From Acidobacteriota bacterium (GTDB lineage: Bacteria; Acidobacteriota; Terriglobia; UBA7540; JAPUME01): DNA of 11,416 bases. Within the stretch, counting starts at the first letter, position 1, and the number at the start of each line of letters is the position of its first letter. The notes beneath the pieces were generated by a model. That model did not search any database and was not told the DNA's origin. It saw nothing but the letters and a program-made list of their open reading frames with translations. Of the stretch, positions 1-8,157 are shown in pieces. The stretch lies in assembly GCA_027294185.1 (NCBI GenBank), contig JAPUME010000098.1, forward strand, positions 1-11,416, given 5' to 3'. Position numbers and translations under genes: made by a program.

Positions 1-212
1 TTATCTTTCGCTACTGCGACTTGCAAGGGCGCCCGAGTGCAGAAGCCAACCCCAATGGCTCTCTCGACTCCATTGCGGGCATCGCAAACCGCGAGGGCAA
101 CGTTCTGGGAATGATGCCTCACCCGGAACGCGCCAGTGAGGAATTGTTGTCCTCCTCCGATGGGGTGATGATTTTTCAGTCCATGATGAAGAGCCTGGTA
201 CCCAAGGTGTAA
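1..212 (+). CDS. purQ: Phosphoribosylformylglycinamidine synthase, glutaminase subunit PurQ (3' end only)
   Basis: This is the C-terminal ~70 residues of PurQ, open from the window edge to TAA at 210-212; the start lies outside. PurQ is the class I glutamine amidotransferase that releases ammonia from glutamine for PurL in FGAR to FGAM conversion (step 4 of purine synthesis, cytosol). The visible part has the family's ANPNGSLD stretch, the [20 protein letters not shown] segment and, within it, the PHPE motif whose His and Glu complete the Cys-His-Glu triad. The nucleophile Cys would lie upstream, outside the window. A separate PurQ with a ~764-residue PurL implies the three-part PurS/PurQ/PurL complex; PurS is not visible here. 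The identification is firm despite truncation. Confidence 0.95.
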   Translation, partial: IFRYCDLQGRPSAEANPNGSLDSIAGIANREGNVLGMMPHPERASEELLSSSDGVMIFQSMMKSLVPKV

Positions 213-217
213 GGGTC

Positions 218-240
218 GGGATTGCGTGAATCCCTTCCTC
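218..240 (+). terminator. Possible hairpin terminator after purQ
   Basis: A perfect 6-bp stem, GGGATT/AATCCC (218-223 with 229-234), closes a 5-base loop and is followed by TTCCTC. It begins 5 bases after the purQ stop codon. The stem is short and the T-run is interrupted, so it may only attenuate transcription or be chance. If active, it would separate purQ from the HEAT-repeat gene and purL. Confidence 0.35.
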
Positions 241-320
241 GCCATGGGTTGAACTCTTCCCGCGTTTCCGTGGCCGGTTCGAGATTGAGAATGACCCGCG
301 GGAAATAATTCCTTTCGATC

Positions 321-391
321 TGTCGTTTCATCAAACTGTCGATTCATCAGACTGTCGTTTCATCAAACTGGCGATTCATCAATTTGTCGTG
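321..391 (+). repeat. 16-bp tandem repeat, four copies plus a partial fifth, running into a start codon
   Basis: Four adjacent 16-base units read TGTCGTTTCATCAAAC (321-336), TGTCGATTCATCAGAC (337-352), TGTCGTTTCATCAAAC (353-368) and TGGCGATTCATCAATT (369-384). A fifth partial unit, TGTCGTG, begins at 385 and includes the GTG at 389. The sixth base alternates T/A, so there is also a 32-base period; the two 32-base halves differ at 4 positions. The array occupies the place where a ribosome binding site for the downstream gene should be. The unit length is not a multiple of three, so it does not encode a simple peptide repeat. Confidence 0.9.
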
Positions 392-1657
392 TTGCCTTCA
401 GGACGTACAACAAGGGTTTTCTCGCTTTCGGCGGCTGCCGTAGCCGCTCTACTATCTGTGGCTCCTCCTGTGCGGGGCCAGAGCGTCGGCTACACGGCAC
501 GTTTCTACCTGGAAGAGGAGAGCTATCTTCAGGGGGAACCGATTTTTTGTGTTTTTGAAATTAAGAACGAGGGGCCTCGGATTTTTCAGTTCTCCTATCG
601 TATTCCCAGCCGAGCCGCGAATCCGGCGCTCGAGTTGGAACCCCATTTCACGGTTGAAACGGAGAGCGGAGAGCGGCTTGCCGATGTGCAGGCTCAGCGC
701 TGCCGAGCTGCCGAAGGAAGCGTCATTTACGGATTGGTTCGCTTAAGCCCCGGCCAGACACACCGCGAACGCTGGTTGCTGAACGAATGGGTGGACATCG
801 GGAAGGCGGGCGCCTATCGCCTCCGGGCGGAACGGCGGCTGCCGTTGCGGGGATTCGACAAGGCCCATGAGGAGTTTTCCGACCAGCCGAGCGCGTATGC
901 ACGCGCCCTAAGTGAGATGACCCTTGAGGTAAAAGCGCCCCAGGGGGCGGAGCTTGAGCAGGCCTTCCGTCCCTACCGGCGGGCGTTGGCCGACCGCGAC
1001 GAAGCCCGAAGGCTGGAGGCGGTGCTGGCTCTGACGACCTCGCCCCAACCTTTTCTCCTCGAGGATTTGGCCGGGCTGGCCCAAAGGTCAAGAGCGGGAG
1101 CGCGTGAGGAACGTCTTCGCGCGCTGGACGGCCTGGCGAGACTTGGGACACCGCCTGCCTGGCAAGCCATCGCTCAGGTCGCGCAGAAATCCACCGACGA
1201 GGCCACTCAATCGCGGGCTGTTCAACTGCTGGCGGAAAAGGGCGACCCGGATTTTCTGGGATTGCTGTTGAAGGTTTTGCCCGACGCTACGGACCGGGTC
1301 CGGGCGGAGTTGCTTCAGGGGCTGGGCTCTTTTGTGGACGGACGTGCCGCGGAGGTGCTTTTCGAGCGACTGCATGGAGAGAATCCCGTGGACCGTGTCG
1401 GGGCGCTGCTCGGACTTCGCAACATGGGACGCAAGGAGACTATCCCCTCGATGATCGCCATGTTGTATGACCCCAGCTTCCGCGTGCGCCAGGTGGCGAA
1501 TTTTTCTCTGGCCGAGCTGACGGGGAAGAAGATTTCCCTGCCGGCGCGGGCGACGAAGGAGGATTCGCAAAAGGCGGCTCAACAATGGCGCGCCTGGTGG
1601 CAGGAGAATAACGCTCAGTTTACCGTCCGTCCTCCCGGGGAGTGTCGTAGCTACTGA
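389..1657 (+). CDS. Secreted Ig-like domain/HEAT-repeat protein of unknown function
   Basis: A 422-residue protein, predicted to be exported. Residues 1-30 look like a Sec signal peptide: Arg residues at the N-terminus, a hydrophobic Ala/Leu/Val core at about 13-24, and possible cleavage after the Gly in VRG-Q near residue 30. There is no lipobox Cys. Residues ~31-185 are beta-rich and resemble an Ig-like sandwich (it includes QGEPIFCVFEIKNEG). Residues ~200-380 hold four to six helical HEAT-type repeats, for example DRVRAELLQGLGSF, VDRVGALLGLRNMG and FRVRQVANFSLAELTG. The end, QQWRAWWQENN, is a tail often seen after HEAT repeats in secreted bacterial proteins. The role is probably protein binding in the periplasm; no enzyme motif is visible. 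The start is uncertain: no ATG is suitable, GTG 389 or TTG 392 are the only near starts, and neither has a Shine-Dalgarno sequence. It sits between purQ and purL without an obvious purine role. Confidence 0.8.
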   Translation: MLPSGRTTRVFSLSAAAVAALLSVAPPVRGQSVGYTARFYLEEESYLQGEPIFCVFEIKNEGPRIFQFSYRIPSRAANPALELEPHFTVETESGERLADVQAQRCRAAEGSVIYGLVRLSPGQTHRERWLLNEWVDIGKAGAYRLRAERRLPLRGFDKAHEEFSDQPSAYARALSEMTLEVKAPQGAELEQAFRPYRRALADRDEARRLEAVLALTTSPQPFLLEDLAGLAQRSRAGAREERLRALDGLARLGTPPAWQAIAQVAQKSTDEATQSRAVQLLAEKGDPDFLGLLLKVLPDATDRVRAELLQGLGSFVDGRAAEVLFERLHGENPVDRVGALLGLRNMGRKETIPSMIAMLYDPSFRVRQVANFSLAELTGKKISLPARATKEDSQKAAQQWRAWWQENNAQFTVRPPGECRSY

Positions 1658-1687
1658 CGGGAAAGGGCCCGGACCGGAACTATTATT

Positions 1688-3982
1688 ATGGCGACGAAAG
1701 AGATTACCCCCGAGTTGGTCGCGCAGCATAACCTGACCACCGAGGAGTTCGAGCGCATCGTTCAGCTTCTCGGGCGAGAGCCGACGTGGACCGAGCTCGG
1801 CATCTTCAGTGTCATGTGGAGCGAGCACTGTAGCTATAAGAGTTCCAAAGTGCACCTCCGCCGTCTCCCGACGGAAGGGCCGCGGATTTTGCAGGGACCG
1901 GGAGAAAACGCCGGAATCGTAGACCTGGGCGATGGCTACGTCGCAGTATTCAAGATCGAGTCTCACAATCATCCGAGCTTTATCGAGCCTTATCAGGGGG
2001 CCGCCACGGGAGTAGGCGGCATCCTGCGCGACATATTCACCATGGGCGCCCGGCCCATCGCCCTGCTCGATTCTTTGCGATTCGGCCCCCTCGAAGAGGG
2101 CAATAACCGTAGTCTGATGGAAGGAGTAGTTTCCGGAATTGCCGGCTACGGCAACTGCATCGGCGTTCCTACACTCGGTGGGGAAATCTATTTCGAGGAC
2201 TGTTACAGCCAGAATCCCTTGGTGAACGTATTCTGCCTGGGCGTGGCGAAGCAGGAGAACATCTTTTACGGCAAGGCAAGCGGTGTGGGTAACAGCGTCA
2301 TCTACGTCGGCGCCAAGACGGGCCGGGACGGCATTCACGGTGCCACGATGGCATCTGCCGAGTTCGATGATTCGGCGGCAACAGCGCAGGAAAAACGGCC
2401 CAACGTGCAGGTGGGCGATCCGTTCCTTGAGAAACTGCTGCTCGAAGCCTGCCTGGAAGTGATGAAGGCGGGTGCGGTGGTCGGCATTCAGGACATGGGT
2501 GCTGCGGGTCTGACCTGTTCTACCTGCGAAATGGGATCACGCGCCGGTACCGGAGTCGAGATTCACCTCGAACGGGTTCCGCAGCGCGAGACTGGCCTGA
2601 CTCCCTACGAAATCATGTTAAGCGAGTCTCAGGAGCGCATGTTGCTGGTGGCGGAAAAGGATCGGGAGGAGGAAATCTCCTCGATCTTCCGCCGATGGGG
2701 TTTGGACGCGGTGGTGATCGGTGAAGTGATCGCTGAGGCGACCCTGCGCGTCAGGGACCACGGAAGCATTGTCGCGGAGATTCCGAACGAGGCGCTCACC
2801 GACGAAGCTCCCCGCTACAACCGGCCTATTCGCCGGCCCGAGGCCGACCCGACGCCGGCGGAACCTGCCTCCGGCTGGCAGGAGAGCCGGGCAGAGGATT
2901 GGGAGGGAAATCTGCTCCGCTTCCTGGCCAGTCCCGCCATAGCCAGCAAGCGCTGGGTCTGGGAACAGTATGACCACATGGTGCGGACTAACACAGCCGT
3001 GGGGCCGGGCGGGGATGCGGCCGTCCTGAGAATCAAGGGAACGAAAAAAGCTCTCGCCGTGACCCTCGACGGCAACGGACGCTACTGCCGACGGGACCCG
3101 CGCCGTGGAGCGAAGCTTGCGGTGGCCGAGGCGGCCCGCAATCTGGTGGTCACGGGGGCTCAGCCGCTGGCGGTCACCGACTGCCTCAATTTCGGCAATC
3201 CGGAAAAGCCCGAGGTGATGTGGGAGTTCAGCGAGGCCATCGACGGATTGGCCGAAGCCTGCCGGGTTTTTGAAACCCCGGTCACGGGCGGCAACGTCAG
3301 CTTCTATAACGAAACCCTGGGCCGCTCGATTCTCCCCACGCCGGTCATCGGGATGGTGGGATTGATTGAGAACGTTGCCGACGCCATGACCGCGAATTTT
3401 CGCGGAGAAGGGCGGGCGATTGTAGTCCTGGAAAAAGATCGGGCCGGAGGAGGCGAATCGAACGCGGAGCAGCAGAAACGACTCGCGTTCTCCTCCTCGG
3501 AGTATTGCAAGGTTCGAGAAGGAAACTCCGGGGGCGAATCTCCCGAAATCGACCTCGAACTGGAAAAACGGGTGCAGCGGTGCTGTCTTGCCCTGGTGCG
3601 TCGGCGACTGGTGGAATCCGCGCACGACATCTCCGAGGGAGGGCTTCTTTTAGCGGTCCTGGAGAGCGCCTTTGGATCTCCGGCGGAAAACCTCGGCTTC
3701 CGCCTGGAATTGGAAACCGCATTACCGCTTGAAATGTTTCTTTTCGAAGAATCCCCTTCACGGATCATCTTCAGCCTGGAAGAGAAACACCTTGCGCCGG
3801 GACGGGAGATTGCCGGAGAATATAGCTTAAGTCTTACCCGGGTTGGCACGACAAAGTTCGATTGGGTCGAGGTAGAAGCCAATCACCGCGCCATTCTTCG
3901 TTGCCGAGTTCAGGGGCTTTTTCAAGCCTGGCAAGGCGGACTGGAAACACTTCTCGAGGCGAATGCCTCCGCCGCCCATTAA
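1688..3982 (+). CDS. purL: Phosphoribosylformylglycinamidine synthase, synthetase subunit PurL
   Basis: PurL uses ATP and PurQ-derived ammonia to convert FGAR to FGAM in the cytosol. The 764-residue length fits the small, bacterial/archaeal PurL that needs PurS and PurQ. N-terminal half: [11 protein letters not shown] (43-53), [10 protein letters not shown] (89-98; the conserved catalytic-site His region) and [12 protein letters not shown] (104-115), followed by GVPTLGGE (159-166). The second half repeats the AIRS-like fold, with a [10 protein letters not shown] stretch, DGNGRYC, a long [20 protein letters not shown] segment and the late [10 protein letters not shown] motif. The usual LGGSEY-type sequence reads AFSSSEY here. 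The start is ATG 1688, 30 bases after the HEAT gene; only a weak GGA at 1676 precedes it. The stop is TAA, 9 bases before purF. Confidence 0.97.
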   Translation: MATKEITPELVAQHNLTTEEFERIVQLLGREPTWTELGIFSVMWSEHCSYKSSKVHLRRLPTEGPRILQGPGENAGIVDLGDGYVAVFKIESHNHPSFIEPYQGAATGVGGILRDIFTMGARPIALLDSLRFGPLEEGNNRSLMEGVVSGIAGYGNCIGVPTLGGEIYFEDCYSQNPLVNVFCLGVAKQENIFYGKASGVGNSVIYVGAKTGRDGIHGATMASAEFDDSAATAQEKRPNVQVGDPFLEKLLLEACLEVMKAGAVVGIQDMGAAGLTCSTCEMGSRAGTGVEIHLERVPQRETGLTPYEIMLSESQERMLLVAEKDREEEISSIFRRWGLDAVVIGEVIAEATLRVRDHGSIVAEIPNEALTDEAPRYNRPIRRPEADPTPAEPASGWQESRAEDWEGNLLRFLASPAIASKRWVWEQYDHMVRTNTAVGPGGDAAVLRIKGTKKALAVTLDGNGRYCRRDPRRGAKLAVAEAARNLVVTGAQPLAVTDCLNFGNPEKPEVMWEFSEAIDGLAEACRVFETPVTGGNVSFYNETLGRSILPTPVIGMVGLIENVADAMTANFRGEGRAIVVLEKDRAGGGESNAEQQKRLAFSSSEYCKVREGNSGGESPEIDLELEKRVQRCCLALVRRRLVESAHDISEGGLLLAVLESAFGSPAENLGFRLELETALPLEMFLFEESPSRIIFSLEEKHLAPGREIAGEYSLSLTRVGTTKFDWVEVEANHRAILRCRVQGLFQAWQGGLETLLEANASAAH

Positions 3983-3991
3983 CGACCATCG

Positions 3992-5479
3992 ATGAGTCCT
4001 CAGAATTCTATGCCGGAGTCGAAAACTTCCCGCAGACAGCTTGCCGATAGGAGGCCAGCCATTCTGAACCCGACATCCAAAGACGAGAAGAGCGACAAAT
4101 TTCGCGAAGAGTGCGGAGTCTTCGCCATTATGGGTCACCCGGAGGCGTCCAAGCTCGCCTACCTGGGTCTCTATGCCCTGCAACATCGCGGACAGGATAG
4201 CGCCGGCATTACCTCGGCAGAAGGGAAGAAACTCCACAGCCGAAAAGGAATGGGGCACGTGGGAGATGTTTTTAGTGAGGAAGTGATTGCGTCGTTGCCG
4301 GGACACTCCGCCATCGGCCACACGCGCTACTCGACCGCCGGCGACACGAATATCCAGAACGCCCAGCCGCTGCAGGTGGATTGCATCAAGGGCCAGATTG
4401 CCCTGGCGCACAACGGAAACCTGGCAAATGCCGCCCCGGTCAAGCGAGAGCTCGAAGCCCGCGGTTCGATCTTTCAAACAACGAGCGACAGCGAAGTCAT
4501 CCTTCACCTGCTGGCTCAGGCGAAGGGAACCAACCTGGCAGAGGCGATGGCCGAGACCCTGGACCGGCTGGTCGGCGCATACGCCTTGGTGTTGATCACT
4601 CCTGAGGAAGTGATCGGCGTGCGCGACCCGCGGGGCTTCCGGCCTCTGAGTTTGGGGCGGCTGGATGGGGCTTATGTGCTGGCCTCAGAGACCTGTGCGT
4701 TCGATTTGATCAATGCCGAATACGAGCGGGATGTCGAGCCCGGCGAGATGGTGGTTTTGAACAAACGGGGCCTCACCTCTCTACGCATTGCGCCCCCCGG
4801 GCCTCATTCCTTTTGTATTTTCGAGCATGTCTATTTCTCGCGTCCCGACTCTCTGACCTTCGGCCGGCCGGTGCAGACGAGCCGCGAGTCTCTGGGAGCC
4901 TTTCTGGCCGAGGAGCATCCGGTGGAGGCGGACGTGGTGGTTCCTGTGCCCGACTCCGGCGTGGCCGCCGCCGCCGGGTATTCACAGGCCTCGGGGATTC
5001 CCGTTAAATTCGCTCTGATCAGAAATCATTACGTGGGGAGGACGTTTATCGAACCTCGCCAGTCGATTCGTGATTTCGGCGTAAAGTTGAAACTGAATCC
5101 GGTGCGAAGCCTGCTCAAGGGCAAGCGGGTAATCCTGGTGGACGACTCGCTGGTGCGGGGAACCACCAGCCGAAAAATTGTGCGAATGGTTCGCAAGGCG
5201 GGAGCCCTGGAGGTACACCTTCGGATCAGTTGTCCTCCCACGATCTCCCCGTGTTATTACGGTATCGACACACCGACGAAGGCGGAGCTGATTGGCTCCA
5301 CGCAATCCGTGGAAGAGATTCGGAAATTCTGTGAGGCGGATAGCCTCGGTTACCTGTCGATGGAGAGTATGCGCAAAGCCGTGGGCGATTCGGAGGGGAA
5401 TTATTGCGTTGCGTGTTACACGGGCGACTACCCGACTGCCGTCCACGAGCCCGAACTGGCTATCCTGAACCGGCGGTAA
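3992..5479 (+). CDS. purF: Amidophosphoribosyltransferase PurF (Fe-S type)
   Basis: PurF makes 5-phosphoribosylamine from PRPP and glutamine, the committed first step of purine synthesis. It is 495 residues as called. The N-terminal nucleophile glutaminase domain begins at Cys41 (EECGVFAI), so residues 1-40 would be a propeptide; in Bacillus subtilis the propeptide is 11 residues. The domain continues with ALQHRGQDSAGI (62-73), HTRYST (110-115), AHNGNL (139-144) and RDPRGFRPL (211-219). The PRPP loop is VILVDDSLVRGTTSR (380-394). Four Cys match the B. subtilis [4Fe-4S] ligands after subtracting 40: C275 (FCIFE), C421 (PCYYGID), C472 and C475 (YCVAC). Start choice is open: ATG 3992 or ATG 4010, neither with a clear Shine-Dalgarno sequence, so translation probably depends on coupling to purL 9 bases upstream. 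Confidence 0.97.
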   Translation: MSPQNSMPESKTSRRQLADRRPAILNPTSKDEKSDKFREECGVFAIMGHPEASKLAYLGLYALQHRGQDSAGITSAEGKKLHSRKGMGHVGDVFSEEVIASLPGHSAIGHTRYSTAGDTNIQNAQPLQVDCIKGQIALAHNGNLANAAPVKRELEARGSIFQTTSDSEVILHLLAQAKGTNLAEAMAETLDRLVGAYALVLITPEEVIGVRDPRGFRPLSLGRLDGAYVLASETCAFDLINAEYERDVEPGEMVVLNKRGLTSLRIAPPGPHSFCIFEHVYFSRPDSLTFGRPVQTSRESLGAFLAEEHPVEADVVVPVPDSGVAAAAGYSQASGIPVKFALIRNHYVGRTFIEPRQSIRDFGVKLKLNPVRSLLKGKRVILVDDSLVRGTTSRKIVRMVRKAGALEVHLRISCPPTISPCYYGIDTPTKAELIGSTQSVEEIRKFCEADSLGYLSMESMRKAVGDSEGNYCVACYTGDYPTAVHEPELAILNRR

Positions 5480-6342
5480 TGGGATCAAAGATGAATCCGG
5501 AACACCAACCTCAGGAGACGGAATCGGCGGCTTCCATCGGGGAGAAGCGATCCGAATCTTTTCTTTCCGCCTTCCGGGGTAAATACCTTCAGCCCTTCGA
5601 TAAAGGCTTCCGCTCGGCCTCACGTTCTCTGCTGGTGATTTTTGTCTTTGTTTTTTTCGTGCGAGCTTTCGTGATGGAAGCTACGGTAATCCCAACCGCG
5701 TCGATGGAAAAGACAATCCTGATCGGTGACCATATTTTCCTCAATAAGCTCCTATACGGGCCACGGATTCCTTTTACATCGCTCCGTTTCCCGGCCGTGA
5801 GAAAAATTCGGAGACAACAGATCGTTGCTTTTCACTATCCACGGAATCCGTCCGCGATGTTCGTCAAGCGCGTCATCGGCGTTGGAGGGGACCGGTTGCG
5901 GATTGTGAGGAAGAAGGTCTACATCCATGACACGCCGCTTGGGGAGCCTTATGTCTATTTTCAGCAGGAATCCATCTTCCCGCTGCGGGATAATTTTCCT
6001 CCCACGCCGCAGGAGCTCGGCAGGCTTCCGGCCTCAACGGGGCTCGATCCGCAATGGTCGCATGAACTGCCTCGATACGTGGAGGGCGGTGTGTTCATTG
6101 TCCCGGCGGGTCACTACTTTGTGATGGGCGATAATCGTGACACTTCGCTCGACAGCCGATTCTGGGGCCTGGTTCCGGAGGAATACATCGTGGGTGAGCC
6201 GGCGTTCGTTTATTGGTCCTACGACGCTCCCACCGAGGATTGGGTAACTCGGGATTGGAGGGAGCGAATCAAGTTTGACCTCTCCATAATCAAGAACTTC
6301 ATATCCAGGACGCGGTGGTCGAGGACGGGCAAGCCTCTTTGA
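5479..6342 (+). CDS. lepB: Signal peptidase I (LepB)
   Basis: Type I signal peptidase (family S26), which cleaves Sec and Tat signal peptides on the outer face of the inner membrane. The protein is 287 residues from ATG 5479. Residues ~48-67 form one hydrophobic transmembrane segment (LLVIFVFVFFVRAF). Box B, IPTASMEKT, carries the nucleophile Ser75; box D, MFVKRVIGVGGD, carries the general base Lys130; box E is MGDNRDTSLDSRFWG. A loop of roughly 60 residues lies between the Lys box and box E, longer than in the Gram-positive enzymes. The start ATG overlaps the purF stop as TAATG, which suggests translational coupling; ATG 5491 (MNPEHQPQ), preceded by GGGATC, is an alternative. The open frame continues upstream to 5404 inside purF, but that part is a shadow. 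A secretion enzyme among pur genes is presumably only co-transcription. Confidence 0.95.
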   Translation: MGSKMNPEHQPQETESAASIGEKRSESFLSAFRGKYLQPFDKGFRSASRSLLVIFVFVFFVRAFVMEATVIPTASMEKTILIGDHIFLNKLLYGPRIPFTSLRFPAVRKIRRQQIVAFHYPRNPSAMFVKRVIGVGGDRLRIVRKKVYIHDTPLGEPYVYFQQESIFPLRDNFPPTPQELGRLPASTGLDPQWSHELPRYVEGGVFIVPAGHYFVMGDNRDTSLDSRFWGLVPEEYIVGEPAFVYWSYDAPTEDWVTRDWRERIKFDLSIIKNFISRTRWSRTGKPL

Positions 6343-6394
6343 GGGGGCCTTTTCGACAACAGGCTCTCCTCCTCGCCAAAGCTGAAGAATCCGA

Positions 6395-7414
6395 ATGCGC
6401 TACAAAGACGCAGGTGTGGATATCGACCGTGCCGATCGTGTGAAGAAAGAAATCAAGCGGCTGGCGGCTCGAACTTTCGGAAAAAATGTCCTTGCGCCGA
6501 TTGGGGGCTTCGGCGGCCTGTTTCGTATCGGTCGCGGCAGGGACGATGGCGTGCTGGTCGCGAGCATCGACGGGATCGGCACCAAGTTGATGCTGGCCTT
6601 CGAGCTCAACGGCCACCGGCGTGTGGGAGAAGACCTCGTCAACCATTGTGTGAACGACATCCTGGTACAGGGGGCGAGGCCGCTCTTCTTTCTCGACTAC
6701 CTGGCGACGGGCAAAGTCGAACCGGAAATAGTGAAGCAGATTGTCGTGGGTTTGACCACGGCATGTCGAAAAGTCGGTTGTGCCCTGATCGGAGGCGAGA
6801 CCGCGCAGATGCCGGGGTTCTACGCTCCCGGAAACTACGATCTGGCCGGCTGCATCGTTGGCTACATCGAGAGGCGCAAACTCATCGACGGCCGCCGTAT
6901 CCGGGCGGGTGATGTGATTCTGGGGTTGCCCTCGGTGGGTCTGCACACGAACGGTTACTCTCTGGCCCGCAAGGTGCTGTTGGAACAGGAAGGGTTCTCT
7001 CTCGGGAAACGTGTGCCCGAGCTTGGTCGTACACTGGGAGCGGAACTCCTGTCGCCTCATCGGTGCTACTGGCCGGCGCTCGAAACGCTGCTCGGGCGAG
7101 GACTGCTGAAGGGCCTGGTTCATGTAACCGGCGGAGGCATGACGGATAACATTCCCCGTGTGCTTCCCCGCGGCTGCCGGGCGGAGATTCGCCGGGGAAG
7201 CTGGCCCGTGCTGCCCATCTTCTCTCTCATCTCGAATTTTGGAAGAGTGAAGGATGCGGAGATGTTCCGAACGTTCAATATGGGCATCGGCATGAATCTG
7301 ATTGTGGGACAAAATCAGTTGCCCGCGGTGGTCCGCCATCTGAAACGGAAAAGACAAAAGTTTTACACCATCGGCTGCATCCGTTCCGCGCCCCGAGGGG
7401 TCCGTTACGTTTGA
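6395..7414 (+). CDS. purM: Phosphoribosylformylglycinamidine cyclo-ligase (AIR synthetase) PurM
   Basis: PurM closes the imidazole ring, FGAM + ATP to AIR, step 5 of purine synthesis in the cytosol. The 339-residue length is typical. Motifs in order: YKDAGVDID (3-11), GGFGGLF (37-43), SIDGIGTK (57-64), HCVNDILVQGA (84-94), GGETAQMPGFY (133-143), GLHTNGYSL (182-190) and HVTGGGM (243-249). These cover the ATP/substrate-binding glycine-rich loop and the phosphate-binding Asp and Thr/Gly sites of the PurM fold, also shared by PurL. The start at ATG 6395 keeps the conserved YKDAG N-terminus; only a weak GAAGAA-like sequence precedes it. It lies 52 bases after lepB and is followed by a 71-base gap before purN. 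Confidence 0.97.
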   Translation: MRYKDAGVDIDRADRVKKEIKRLAARTFGKNVLAPIGGFGGLFRIGRGRDDGVLVASIDGIGTKLMLAFELNGHRRVGEDLVNHCVNDILVQGARPLFFLDYLATGKVEPEIVKQIVVGLTTACRKVGCALIGGETAQMPGFYAPGNYDLAGCIVGYIERRKLIDGRRIRAGDVILGLPSVGLHTNGYSLARKVLLEQEGFSLGKRVPELGRTLGAELLSPHRCYWPALETLLGRGLLKGLVHVTGGGMTDNIPRVLPRGCRAEIRRGSWPVLPIFSLISNFGRVKDAEMFRTFNMGIGMNLIVGQNQLPAVVRHLKRKRQKFYTIGCIRSAPRGVRYV

Positions 7415-7476
7415 GTGAGTTCGCAGCCTTGATATTGGCTTGATTTGCGCTCTCCTGCCCCATTTCATACTAGAAT

Positions 7477-7481
7477 GGAGG
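7477..7481 (+). promoter_or_regulatory. Ribosome binding site of purN
   Basis: GGAGG lies 4 bases before ATG 7486. It supports this start and contrasts with the poor or absent sites before purL, purF and tyrS. Confidence 0.7.
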
Positions 7482-7485
7482 CGCC

Positions 7486-8115
7486 ATGAAAAAGCTTGGG
7501 ATACTGCTTTCCGGCCGCGGCTCTAATTTTGAATCGATCGCACGCGCGGTCCAGGAGGGGACGATTGCGGCCGAGATTTCTCTGGTGTTGAGCAACCGGT
7601 GCGAGGCCCGCGGAATTGTGAGAGCGAAGGAGATGGGATTCAAAGCCCTCTGTATCCCCTCCCAGGGACGGCAAAGGGAAGAGTACGACCGCGAGGTGGT
7701 GAAAGTCCTGAAGGATCACAAGGTGGACCTGGTTTGTATGGCCGGGTTCCTGCGCATCCTGAGCCCGTACTTCATCCAGGCTTTCCCGAACCGTATCTTG
7801 AATATTCACCCGTCGCTGCTGCCGGCTTTCCCGGGGCTTGATGTACAGCGGCAGGCGCTTGAGTGGGGCGTGAAATTCAGCGGCTGCACGGTCCATATTG
7901 CCGACGAAACCCTGGATGGCGGCCCCATCCTTCGACAGGCCGTGGTGCCGGTGTTGGACGATGATACGGAAGGGACGCTTTCCCTGAGAATCCTGAGGGA
8001 AGAACATCGGATTTATCCTGAGGCAATCCGCCTGATGGTCGAAGATCGGATTCGCACCGAAGGCCGTCGCGTGATTGAAGTTAAAAAGGAAGGCGAAGGG
8101 CCGAAGAAAGTTTGA
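7486..8115 (+). CDS. purN: Phosphoribosylglycinamide formyltransferase PurN
   Basis: PurN transfers a formyl group from 10-formyltetrahydrofolate to GAR, giving FGAR, step 3 of purine synthesis. The 209-residue length is normal. The N-terminal phosphate loop is LLSGRGSN (7-14). The catalytic residues fall at the same numbers as in the E. coli enzyme: Asn106 and His108 in ILNIHPSLLP, and Asp144 in DETLDGGPI. VCMAGFLRILSP (83-94) is the folate-site strand and helix. The start ATG 7486 is preceded by GGAGG at 7477-7481, one of the clearest ribosome binding sites in the window, so it is probably translated independently of purM. It ends with a Lys/Glu-rich tail, and tyrS follows after 42 bases. 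Confidence 0.97.
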   Translation: MKKLGILLSGRGSNFESIARAVQEGTIAAEISLVLSNRCEARGIVRAKEMGFKALCIPSQGRQREEYDREVVKVLKDHKVDLVCMAGFLRILSPYFIQAFPNRILNIHPSLLPAFPGLDVQRQALEWGVKFSGCTVHIADETLDGGPILRQAVVPVLDDDTEGTLSLRILREEHRIYPEAIRLMVEDRIRTEGRRVIEVKKEGEGPKKV

Positions 8116-8157
8116 GTCATTGAACGGATTCCGGATCGAAAGCTGAATCATCCCCCC

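Noticed and set aside
1088..2338. Long minus-strand open frame (416 codons) across the HEAT gene and purL
   Set aside because: It is antisense to two well-supported genes, has no recognisable domain and mirrors high-GC codon bias. The same applies to the long minus-strand frames at 2618-3625, 6299-7468 and 7465-8679, which lie opposite purL, purM, purN and tyrS.
5404..5478. Upstream in-frame extension of lepB into purF
   Set aside because: The 25 extra residues are a shadow of the purF C-terminus, are Arg/Pro-rich, and would precede the normal start at ATG 5479 with its stop/start overlap.
6334..6356. CCTC-TTT-GAGG stem followed by CCTTTT at the end of lepB, as a terminator
   Set aside because: The stem is only 4 bp, contains the lepB stop codon, and purM follows closely; support is too weak.
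7429..7476. Promoter-like boxes before purN (TTGATA or TTGATT, and TAGAAT)
   Set aside because: The spacing between the best boxes is wrong (25 bases from TTGATT to TAGAAT). A start from TAGAAT would also fall at or past the GGAGG ribosome binding site, so I do not call it.
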